Assembly (NCBI GenBank): GCA_001414345.1
Contig: LLCB01000410.1
Span: 1 to 41,881, forward strand
Reading direction: 5' to 3'
DNA: 41,881 bases
DNA from: Hymenoscyphus infarciens
Lineage: Eukaryota > Ascomycota > Leotiomycetes > Helotiales > Helotiaceae
Numbering within the stretch: the stretch's first letter is position 1; each line of letters starts with the position of its first letter. The notes beneath the pieces are model-generated. The model saw only the letters and a list, made by a program, of their open reading frames with translations. It was not told where the DNA came from and made no database searches. Positions 1 to 8,744 of this stretch are shown in pieces. The position numbers and the translations under genes were made by a program.

Positions 1-900
1 CTTTTAGTCTATTATAGACTAAAAGTAGGTGGTTTTTAGTCTATAATAGACTAAAAGTATATAAATAAATAATTAGTTAATTAGAAAGGTTATATAAAAG
101 AGGACTTTTAGTCTATTATAGACTAAAGGTAGGTGGTTTCTAGTATATAATAGACTAAAAGTAGGTTGCTTTTAGTCTATAATAGACTAAAAGTAGGTGG
201 TTTTTAGTCTATACTAGACTAAAAGCATATAAATAAATAATTAGTTAATTAGAAACATTATATAAAAGAGGACTTTTAGTCTCTTATATACTAAAAGTAG
301 ATGGTTTCTAGTATATAATAGACTAAAAGTAGGTTGCTTTTAGTCTATAATAGACTAAAAGTAGGTGGTTTTTAGTCTATAATAGACTAAAAGTAGGTGG
401 TTTTCAGTCTATAATAGACTAAAAGTAGGTGGTTTTTAGTCTATAATAGACTAAAAGTATATAAATAAATAATTAGTTAATTAGAAAGGTTATATAAAAG
501 AGGACTTTTAGTCTATTATAGACTAAAAGTAGATGGTTTTTAGTCTATAATAGACTAAAAGTATATAAATAAATAATTAGTTAATTAGAAAGATTATATA
601 AAAGAGGACTTTTAGTCTATTATAGACTAAAAGTAGATAGTTTCTAGTATATAATAGACTAAAAGTATATAAATTAATAATTAGTTAATTAAAAAGATTA
701 TATTAAAGACATTTTTAAGTCTATAAAAGACTAAAAATATATAAATAAATAATTAATTTATTAAAAAGATTATACTAAAGAAGACTTTTAGTCTATTAAA
801 TACTAAAAGTAGATGGTTTTTAGTTTCTTATATACTAAGAGTACGTATAATAGGTTTTTAGTTTATTAAATACTAAAAGTACGTATTATAGGTTTTTAGT
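1..900. repeat. Tandem array of AT-rich palindromes
   Basis: About 20 copies of a near-perfect palindrome with core TAGTCTATAATAGACTA, flanked by CTTT/AAAG, recur at about 32-bp steps. A higher-order unit adds a spacer containing ATAAATAAATAATTAGTTAA followed by a TATATAAAAGAGGA-like stretch; this spacer recurs near 60, 230, 465, 565 and 670. Copies decay toward 780-900, where the palindrome arms no longer match fully. No coding potential is seen. The array starts at the window edge, so its true left end is unknown. Cruciform or hairpin formation is expected from the sequence; any function is inference. Confidence 0.9.
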
Positions 901-1016
901 CTTTTTAGTCACGTTTCTTTTAATGCCGTTAAAGGCCGATTATACACGTGATACCTGCGCGCTGACAAAGCTTAGAAGGCGACGTGGTTATACCGACGTT
1001 AGATAAGTTATATAGC

Positions 1017-1061
1017 CCTTAGGAGGGCTGGTTATAACGTTATGACCTAGCCCTCCTAAGG
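1017..1061. repeat. 45-bp palindrome at left island edge
   Basis: Perfect 13-bp arms (CCTTAGGAGGGCT and its complement) enclose GGTTATAACGTTATGACC, itself almost a palindrome. It lies where the AT-rich array gives way to normal-composition DNA. A related palindrome with the same core occurs at 41182-41215. It could be a transposon end, an excision footprint or a foldback element; the family is not recognised. Confidence 0.8.
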
Positions 1062-2869
1062 CTCGGGCTCGCTTCTTTTTGCATGCCTGTGGTGGCCCCA
1101 AGTGTGGTCGTCCAGCCTAAAGTTCCTCGGGTATTTTCTTTCCGAGACCTATCGCTGCACCGTTCATGTTCATGAGCCCTGACAACACCACCAGCTTTGG
1201 GATGTTCAGGTGTGGTTATGTGAACAGCTCTTTTGGAGATATGCGATGGGAAAAGAATAAACAACTATAAGTAGTATACGAATTATAAATCGAGTGGATT
1301 GTTTTACTGGGGTTCAAAGTGCACTTGCTGATGCCCGGATTTCGAGAGATGATGGGAAGCGCGCGCCTAGAACTGGTGCCACAACCACTGAGTTTGGGCC
1401 CGCCATCGCGCCTTCTCTACTGTTCTAATAAATGGAGAGTAACTCCCTTTAAACAAGAACAAACAAGTTAAGCACATTAGACTGATAGAATCGTAGAAAT
1501 TAATAGGGCAAAAATGACGACTACAACCCTGGCCCTGGATGAAAAGAAACACCAACACTCGTTGTGAAATATTTCAACAGCATACCTTGATAATTGCCGC
1601 CAGCGTGACACCTTAACATAGGACGCCCTCTCCGGGACGGAAAAAACGTCCCTTTTTGACCTGGTGCCGTACCCTACTAAAGGACTAACACAACGTCTAA
1701 AGAAGATAAGAAAAATATACAAAAAATATAGAATAAGTCTCTAACAGGTATTAAATCAGAGATTGTCTACCTTAGTTATCGTGTTGTAGTTTTATTCAGG
1801 ATTTAAGACCAGTTTTGAGAAGAGGGGGTCTTAAACGGACGTTTTTATGGAAGAGAAGTAGCATATATACTTCCCTTCCTTTGTATACCTCTGAACTTAC
1901 TGTTCCAGAGTTTGATGAGTAGTTTTACGTCTAGAAATTACTTAGCCCTACCTTCTGTGTAATGTTTGATTCACATCTGCTACGAGACGGCAATTCTCTT
2001 AATTTAAATAAGGTTTCTAACTCCAAATACACGAGGCGCTCCCCTCTCTCTCCAATTAAATAAATTATTCGTTCTGAAGAGGGAGTTTTCGTGATATATT
2101 AAAGGCTCGTGCCTACGAAAGAGGGAAAGGTATGGTAGAAATCGTGGAAGGCCTTTCCTAGATGTCTCGATTGAGTAGAGGGAGAGGAGGAGAGGCTAGT
2201 TAGCGCTAATGGAATTTATACTAGAAAATGAGGACATTGCGACGTCGTTCGGTTAGAGCTAGGTACTACTAAGTCTGAGAGGTTAGAGATTCCGTTGCTT
2301 AGCTCTTGATATGGCAAGAGACGTCGACTTGAGATAATGGTTGTGTAATGTCGTTGAGTTCGTGAAGATGTCTTAAGTCAACGGGCCGGCCCGTTATACT
2401 TGGGTTGTCCCGTTGCCAGCATTAACCTAGCTTGTCCCTGAACTGAAATGCCCTCAACCTTTGCCCAGATTAAAACACAACAACCTCCAGGACTCGGCGA
2501 AGCGACGCCTGATTAAATGTGTAGTGTTATTCCTAGGTGCGGCTACACACATTTGCTGCGACCGTGTTTAACATCTTCTCTGGCTAATAACTATGGTGAA
2601 CCAGGCTAGGATCGCGAACGACGGATCCACGGGCTTTGTAGCCATAGTGCCTGTCGGTTGATGATATTTGGTTAGACCGGGAAAACAGACAGCTATTTGC
2701 GACTCGAAAAAGAGTAATCGACTAGTATGTTACAATTAGGGTTAAGTCTCCTAAGTATCTAAGTCTTAGGCTGTGATGGCATCGCAAACCACTTGCCCGG
2801 AGTCTTCGCGAGACTGGATACAAGGTAAGAGGCCTTATTTATCTCGTCCCATTTGACGAATACATTTTC
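1062..2869. other. Normal-composition DNA without supported gene
   Basis: Base composition is ordinary and CpA is present, so this is not RIP-mutated. Open frames are short (under about 80 codons), overlap on both strands and show no recognisable domain. A CTTAGAAGGC-type GC-richer stretch runs from 920 to 1060. I see no RNA gene or conserved site here. The segment may hold decayed sequence of former genes or transposons. Confidence 0.5.
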
Positions 2870-3430
2870 TTATTTGATTCTTGATGCTTTTGTTGCTTTT
2901 TTTTTCGTTACAATTTTAATGAATACTCCATTCCTTTCGAGGGCCTTGAGTGCAATGACAATAGCAGCAGTCGGGGGTTCTGAACTGCTACCCAATTCGC
3001 GTTTAGTGGGTGTCTCAAGAAATGCCATTGACAACCCTCCTTCATCGAAATCACCAACGACCGAGGTGATCCCGAAAAGGGGTTAGCGATGGTGAATTCT
3101 TCGAGAGAATTCGCCGAAATTTCCACGAGAGTGAAAGAAGAAGGGAATGCCTGAAGAACTTGAGATACAAAGCTTTTTGTTTAGCGAAGAAGTGTGTAAC
3201 TCAATATCCGTGTTTGGGATATTGCACCACCAACAACTATTTGTGAGATTACTGTGGTTTATGGTTTTCTGCAAGACGTCGTTTGTTGCTGGCGGATTTA
3301 TTGCAGATGCCCTCTTTACCTTCTGGTACATTGACTGCTTCGGCCCTGGAGGTGGGAGTGCTTGCCGCACTTTTGGGAATGTCCAGCTTGAGTGCAGTTG
3401 TTTGAGTGGAGAGTTTAATGATGTATGATG
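2870..3430 (-). pseudogene. Possible broken or intron-split minus-strand gene
   Basis: Three coding-like stretches follow one another on the minus strand in different frames. The first (about 3430-3240) reads as a polar segment containing SRAEAVNVPEGKEG and NKRRLAENHKP. The second (about 3150-3060) contains ISANSLEEFTIANPF. The last contains SVVGDFDEGGLSMAFLE and ends at a TAA at 2870-2872. An intron could join the first two (donor GTAATC near 3265, acceptor in CTCAAG or TTCAG near 3160). The second and third stretches appear to need a one-base shift in CCCCTTTTCGGG near 3085, which suggests a frameshift. No family is recognised and no confident start was found. A real gene with unusual introns is the alternative. 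Confidence 0.3.
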
Positions 3431-3823
3431 GGATGCTGTTTTAAGTCTTTTAGGTTTTGCTTACATCTTAATGAAGTATTAGATGTATATGGATTTTAAG
3501 ATGTTCCCCCCTCTCTTTCTTATTTCCTTCCCGTATGTCCTAGTCGTTTTCGACCTCGAGTTTTGTGCGTAACTAGTGTTACGACTCAAACTCAACTTTT
3601 GAGTATTACCCACTACCCCCTTGTGTCGCGTGTAATCCTTCGAACTATTGCCTTGCGACTCTCATCTCCAAAATCGTCACTTGTTGCAAGAATATCACAA
3701 TCTCAGCGTAAATTCTGTCCAGGTATTCTTCAAAAAGTGTATTTTTTTATTTTTTCTTCTTCTAATTTTAAAGCAGAAGAAGTAAACTTAAAATCCTTGC
3801 AGAACTTTCAAAATCATAAACCA
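3431..3823. other. Intergenic, no gene supported
   Basis: Only short stretches read plausibly, for example SDDFGDESRKAIVRRITRD on the minus strand near 3640-3700, which soon meets stops. It may be a further piece of the broken gene at 2870-3430. The stretch 3770-3823 shows weak similarity to 5040-5080, upstream of the second copy of the hairpin-rich element. Confidence 0.35.
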
Positions 3824-3937
3824 AGGCCTCGTTAACTCCCGTATCAGCAGCCGATACTGTAGTTCTTACATCTCCCTATTAGGAAGTTCAGAACTCTACA
3901 GTGTTAAATCACACTGTATTACGGTATAAGAGTACCT
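3824..3937. repeat. 114-bp hairpin-rich element, copy 1
   Basis: It is collinear with 5080-5193 and exactly the same length. Reading the plus strand, four possible hairpins follow one another: GTATC/GATAC; TTCTTA/TTAGGAA around a CATCTCCCTA loop; TACAGTGT/ACACTGTA (3897-3918); and GGTA/TACC near the end. It begins 78 bases past the stop of the minus-strand gene at 4016-4531, so it could lie in that gene's 3' untranslated region. It is not a tRNA or 5S rRNA that I can recognise. A short transposon fragment is the main alternative. Confidence 0.75.
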
Positions 3938-4015
3938 GGGACAAGAATCTAACAATGGTATAAAGTTTGAAGCCATCAACTATACTGGTGCAACCCGCCC
4001 GCCACCTATATTCAT

Positions 4016-4531
4016 TCATTTGGTTTTTTGCTTCTTGTCCTTATGCTTTTCTGGACCTTCTTCAGGGGGCGAATCGCCTTTCTGTCTTGGCGTGGGCCGA
4101 GCACCCAAATCCGTACTGCTTACCACCCCTTGAAGCCATTCTTGGGTTCTGGCATTGGTTTTGTCCCCTAAATCCCGTCGGAGGGGAGATTCGTTGTGGG
4201 GGTCTATCGTAGGGGAGTGTGCAGAACCTGTATTACTGTGTACTTCGTTGATCCACCTCTGTGTTGGATCAATGGGCTCACCGGTTGCGGATGATGAGAT
4301 GGTACCTGTAGAAATTCTAGAACGGGCATCACTGGGGACCTCACTAACAAAACCCTCGACTGTTTCCCGATCTCGTTTTCTGGTTTGTGAGTCATAATCT
4401 GCCTGCCGTCGATTTGAGTGGAACCCGACAGTTGAGGAACGTGGACGCTCTCCGGTTTGCTCTCCGGTTTGCTCTCCCTTATCCACATTCTGGTCTTCGA
4501 AGGTGGGGCCGTCGGGGTCTGAGAATGGCAT
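4016..4531 (-). CDS. Small hydrophilic disordered protein (171 aa)
   Basis: A single-exon frame of 171 codons with no recognised domain. The protein is rich in D, E, S, T, P, K and R and has no signal peptide or membrane segment. Near the start GEQTGEQTGE is a short internal repeat. Two similar W-containing stretches occur, TQRWINEVHSNTGSA around residue 90 and TQEWLQGVVSSTDLGA around residue 131. The C-terminus is basic (KHKDKKQKTK), which could act as a nuclear localisation signal. A TATA-like box lies about 125 bases upstream, and the upstream block matches that of the gene at 5285-5728. Function unknown. The paired architecture with the neighbour argues for a real gene rather than a chance frame. 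Confidence 0.6.
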   Translation of the reverse strand: MPFSDPDGPTFEDQNVDKGEQTGEQTGERPRSSTVGFHSNRRQADYDSQTRKRDRETVEGFVSEVPSDARSRISTGTISSSATGEPIDPTQRWINEVHSNTGSAHSPTIDPHNESPLRRDLGDKTNARTQEWLQGVVSSTDLGARPTPRQKGDSPPEEGPEKHKDKKQKTK

Positions 4532-4655
4532 ATTTGCTTAGGTCTGGCGCTTGACTTTGGTATTGCTGGCTTAAGTTGTAGGTGGGGTCGTTTCGGTATG
4601 GTATTGATCGGTGTGGTTTTAGAAAGAAGGTACAATCCAGTAGAAGGGAAGTTAT

Positions 4656-4683
4656 ATTTATATTCAAATTTAGTGATTCACGA
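4656..4683 (-). promoter_or_regulatory. TATA box and conserved upstream block, gene 4016-4531
   Basis: On the minus strand the order is CGTGAATCAC, then AAATTTGA, then a TATAAATA-like box. The same order and spacing occur at 5846-5873 upstream of the other small gene. The block sits about 125 bases before the ATG, and the sequence just downstream shares CTTCCCTTCT-like pyrimidine runs with the second copy. Confidence 0.6.
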
Positions 4684-4689
4684 GCGTCT

Positions 4690-5079
4690 TCTATCGGTTG
4701 TGAGTAGGTAGATTCACACTTCTCTTAACCGGGAAGTATCTATAATTCACATATGTGGTAGCTACTTCCACTTGGTGTTGACTCATATCACTTTTTTGTG
4801 ATTCGGTTGCTTACTTTTGCTTCTAGATAATGTGTCATGTCTCTTCAACGAGACGTAGATATCAATCCGTTGGACTTACTTCGTGGAGAGACATCTTGTG
4901 ATTTTGAGGATTTCGCGCGCGGTACGCGAAAAATTAGTTTAGATGGGCTATTTTAGAAAAGAGGGAAAGGACTTGAGGACTTTAAGTGATAGTTAAAATA
5001 AAAAGAACGCCAGATATAGTTTAAATAGGACAATATACTTTGTAAGTAAATTAAATTTATGCAACTCTATAAAGATTTT
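4690..5079. other. Spacer between the two small genes
   Basis: About 390 bases without a supportable open frame. It contains a short GC-rich near-palindrome, CGCGCGCGGTACGCG, near 4913-4930. From about 5040 it starts to resemble the sequence before the copy at 3824. No RNA gene seen. Confidence 0.4.
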
Positions 5080-5193
5080 AGGCCTCGTTAAATCCCGCAA
5101 CAGCATGCGGTGCTGCAGTTCCTACATCTCCCTTGTAGGAAGTTCAGAACTCTATAGTGTCGAATCACACTATATCACGGTATAAGAGTACCT
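5080..5193. repeat. 114-bp hairpin-rich element, copy 2
   Basis: Homologous along its full length to 3824-3937 with many substitutions but no net length change. Several substitutions preserve pairing: the third hairpin is TATAGTGT/ACACTATA at 5153-5174, where copy 1 has TACAGTGT/ACACTGTA, so a C-G pair has become T-A. The second hairpin is perfect here (TTCCTACA/TGTAGGAA). It lies 91 bases past the stop of the gene at 5285-5728. Confidence 0.75.
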
Positions 5194-5284
5194 TTCGCCG
5201 AATGTCAAAATAAATACATGATGTTATATATAAACGTTCCTTCCGTAGTTAAGTTAAACACTAGAGGTGATCTACTTATCAAGA

Positions 5285-5728
5285 TCATTCCTCGGTTCCT
5301 GTCTTTGCTCTCTTGCCCTGGTGCTTTGGAAGTGGACTGCTTTGTCCGCCTTGACTCGGTGTTACCGCACCAACAGTGCTAGGAGGTGCCGGAGAACCGC
5401 CTTCTGTTGCATCTATCCAATCCCTTTTCCTATTAATCTCACTTACGCTGCGCTGGGCCAGTTCCTCCTTGGGATTGTCTAGCATTTTCTTCTGCGCCTC
5501 TCCTAGGCGTTTGTTCATTTCATCATCCATGTCATGGATTATGAGAGGCATTTTCCTCTGGGTTAGAAGCTCATCAACTTCCGTCATGAATGCATCCTTT
5601 TCATCTTTCCTCATATTATCGTAGGTTTTCTTGTCGACTGTCATCGGGTCCCGTGCTTCGGTTCCTTGGGCCGAGCTATCATTTGAAGAATGTCGACGCT
5701 TCCTGTCTTGGTTTGCGGCGGTTGGCAT
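5285..5728 (-). CDS. Small charged disordered protein (147 aa)
   Basis: A single-exon frame of 147 codons; the start is in good context (CAAAAATGCC). The N-terminus carries a basic run, DRKRRHSS, and the C-terminus another, KHQGKRAKTG, both nuclear-signal-like. The middle (about residues 30-100) is charged and probably helical, with TVDKKTYDNMRKDEKDAF and MDDEMNKRLGEAQKKML. A W-containing stretch, RKRDWIDATEGGSPAPP, and the KH..K..KT ending resemble the C-terminal part of the gene at 4016-4531. No known domain, signal peptide or membrane segment. A TATA-like box lies about 120 bases upstream. Function unknown; likely a diverged paralogue or a member of a cassette family. Confidence 0.65.
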   Translation of the reverse strand: MPTAANQDRKRRHSSNDSSAQGTEARDPMTVDKKTYDNMRKDEKDAFMTEVDELLTQRKMPLIIHDMDDEMNKRLGEAQKKMLDNPKEELAQRSVSEINRKRDWIDATEGGSPAPPSTVGAVTPSQGGQSSPLPKHQGKRAKTGTEE

Positions 5729-5845
5729 TTTTGCGGCGGATTAAATTGAGATCAGGTTTGGATTTGTTGTAAGAGGTGTAAGAGGATGCGTTTAGTGTAT
5801 TATGGTTTAAGAAAAGAATGTAGGTTTTTATGAAAGAAGGGTCCT

Positions 5846-5873
5846 ATTTATACTCAAATCTTGTGATTCACGA
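5846..5873 (-). promoter_or_regulatory. TATA box and conserved upstream block, gene 5285-5728
   Basis: On the minus strand CGTGAATCAC is followed by AGATTTGAG and TATAAATAGG. It matches the block at 4656-4683 at nearly every position. Conservation is clearly higher than in the coding regions these blocks precede. Confidence 0.6.
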
Positions 5874-5894
5874 ACGCTAGAGATGACTTGTTCA

Positions 5895-8256
5895 GTGTAG
5901 TCGATAGTATTTAGAATATTATACTACTACGATATATTATTAGAAACCTACTTTAATATATACTATTTATACTATTTAAATACTATAATATCTAATAATA
6001 TTATCTTTTATATTATTAGTATTTTAATTAATATTATAGTAATATTATAGTATTACTAAGACCTAATATTTAAGCTTTTACTCTAGATTCTTACTCTACT
6101 TTAATTTGAGCTTTATCTTTTAGACTTATATAATATAATATATAATATCAAAAATATATAACTAAATAGCTAAATAGCTAGAAATATAAATCTATTCAAA
6201 TAGAGTATTTTAAAAAAAGAATTATATAGATAGCTTAGAAATTAGCTTTATAATCTCTTATATAGTTTAAATTAATAAAAGTAGACTATATAATATATTA
6301 AATCTTAATAATACTAAGAACTAATTTAATAATAATAATCTTAGTTTATTAGATAAATTAAAATTTCTTAGAGTATTTAACTTATTAAATTTTACTCTTT
6401 AAATATATATAAAAATTAATGAAATTAATAATGAAAAAAATATAGTTTAGTTATAACTCTAGTTAAACTATCTATATATTTTTATAAAATAATTATATTT
6501 ATTTAAATAAAATAATATAGACTTAAAAGAAAGTCTTATATTAGAGCTTTTTAATAATATAATAAAAAGTTAAATCTATAGTATAAGTAATTTTTCAATT
6601 AAGTTTTAAAAGTATTAGACTTTAGATAATTTATTTAGCTTTAATATATATTCTAGAACGCTATACTAAATTAGTTAAAATATACTCTATTTATTTAAAG
6701 ATTAAAGAGTAATATTTATAAGTATTTTATATATAATTTATAAATAAAAAAAAGTCTTTAAAAAGCTCTCTCTTTTCTTTTAAAAAGTCTATCTTTCTTC
6801 TTTACTTCTATCTTATTTTATTTCTTTTTAATACTAGCTACTAAGAATTATAATATCTACTACTACTATTAATATCTTAAAAAATTAATAACTTTAGTTA
6901 CTTTAATTACTTTAAGAATTTTATCATTTAATTATTATCTATTTACTTTACTTTTTATTAAGTTACTATATCTTTATAAGTTTTAAGCTCTTAGTTATAT
7001 AGTTCTTTAGAATTACTATTAATATTACTTATTCTTCTATTCTAATTAAGTACTTTAAGCTTTTAGAAGAACCTTTTTAAAAGTAAGCTAGTTAAAACTA
7101 TTATACTCTATTTAGATTTATAAGAAGTGTTTTAAATTATGAAAATATCTATTAAAAGATCTTAAACTAGCTATATTTCGCTTTATATAATTAATAAGAA
7201 TTATAAAATAGTTTATATATAAGAAACTCTTAGTTCTAATAATATAATTAGCTTATTAATTTCTTTAGTAATAGGTCTATTAGCTATTAGAAGTAGTTTT
7301 ATAAGTATTATACTAAGAGATATACTATAAATAGTTATATTAAGATTATAACTACTTATCTTCTTAAGAATTATAGAATAGATATTAAATTCTTATACTA
7401 AAAAACTACTAAAAAGAGATAAATTAGTATTGAAAAAGCTCTGAATATAGTCTACTAGAACCTTTAAAAAAGATATAAGATTATATATATAATCTATTCT
7501 AACTTTAATAATAAGTGCTTAGCTATTAATTCTAATACTCTAAAGATTTTATTTATAAACCTTATTATCTCTTATAACTTTCTTATTTACTTTACTAAAT
7601 ATAAGACTTTTTATACTCCTATTTAATATCTAAATAACTTTAGAGAAAATAATCTATCTAAAGTATACTTCTACTAGTAATAATACTAGAATAGTTTTAT
7701 TAAAACGAAGTATTATTTATTAATATTCTAGTCTAAAATATATATCTAATAATAGATAGAAGTTAGATAATAGTCTTTCTATTCTAGAATATATAGCTTA
7801 TAAAGTTAGTAAGTTTAGTAACTTAGTAGAAGTAGTACTTAGTATAAAATAACTTAAAGAGTCTTATATAGATAAGAATATAGTACTCTTTTTACTTAAA
7901 ATACTCTAAGATTATAGTATATAAGAATACTCTTAAAAATCCTGAATAATTACTTATTACTTATTATAAATAAAATTAATAAGATTAACAACTTTCTTAT
8001 AAATAATATATCTAGTAATAACGTTATATATTAATAAATTACTTTAGTACTAAGTAAAAGCAATATAAGAGACTAGGCTAACTACTAATATATGAATTAT
8101 ATACTCTATTTTATTACTAGAGATATAGTCTCTAAAAAGTATATAGATTTTAAGCTTAAGATAAACTATTTAGAAGATATCTATATCTAGAACTCTCTAT
8201 AAGAGTTTAAAGTTTATAATACTCTTAAAAAAATAACTTTATAAAAAAGATAGATA
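5895..8256. mobile_element. RIP-degraded transposon remnant, left part
   Basis: Very AT-rich, with almost no CpA or TpG. From about 7080 to 8250 the plus strand reads open in patches if TAA/TAG are taken as mutated CAA/CAG, for example DIVSKKYIDFKLKINYLED just before the gypsy insertion. I could not assign a family to this part. The gypsy element at 8257 is inserted in it; 31732 onward is the other side. The first bases (GTGTAGTCGATAGTATT, 5895-5911) recur inverted at 33734-33750. No intact gene. Confidence 0.55.
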
Positions 8257-8440
8257 TGTTACGAGAAGGACACGTAACTATACTAGTAGCAGACCTATAG
8301 ATATAGATAGTTACAAGTGCTTCGTACTCTCCTCTTCTCTCTTTAGACGTTTATTACTATACTATATAAGAGATTACTTTTACGTATTTCACCGGGCCTA
8401 GCTATAAGCTCCTAATCTATAATCTATCTCTTATACTATA
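8257..8440 (+). repeat. 5' LTR of gypsy element (184 bp)
   Basis: It aligns without gaps to 31543-31726, and the differences I saw are transitions of RIP type. It begins TGTTACGAGAAGG and ends CTTATACTATA. The bases that follow, TAGTAGTAATAC, could be a RIP-altered primer site that originally began TGG, but the tRNA cannot be named. Confidence 0.85.
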
Positions 8441-8744
8441 TAGTAGTAATACTTTAAAATCGAACTATATATAATCTCTTCGAAATTATTAAGCCCTCGC
8501 CTTCTACTAACTATATTATAACCTATAACTCTTACCTCTCTCTCTCTTATCTGCTTCCTAATCTTATAATTTAAATACTTAATCAGAATCTAGCTATTAG
8601 TATATACGTTATCTAGTAATAAGTATAACCGTCTTCTAAATCTCTAGTAGGTTAGTAAGAAAGACAAAAGACACCTCTCTTATATCTATTCTACTCTATA
8701 TATATATATTACTTATAATTTATATAGGAAAGCCTTAGAAAGGA

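Noticed and set aside
1..900. CRISPR array
   Set aside because: Repeats are palindromic with repeating, not unique, spacers, and the DNA is eukaryotic.
1..900. Telomeric repeat
   Set aside because: No TTAGGG-type units; the palindromic AT-rich unit is not a known telomere repeat.
1017..1061. Helitron 3' end
   Set aside because: A hairpin is present, but there is no CTRR end at the expected distance and no matching 5' TC end or Rep/helicase coding.
3147..3428. 93-codon plus frame
   Set aside because: Its hydrophobic, Cys/Phe-rich content looks like the complement of the polar minus-strand stretch, which is more protein-like.
3824..3937. tRNA or 5S rRNA gene
   Set aside because: Length and hairpins prompted the thought, but there is no cloverleaf with conserved TTC arm, no A/B box pair, and no 5S rRNA match from memory.
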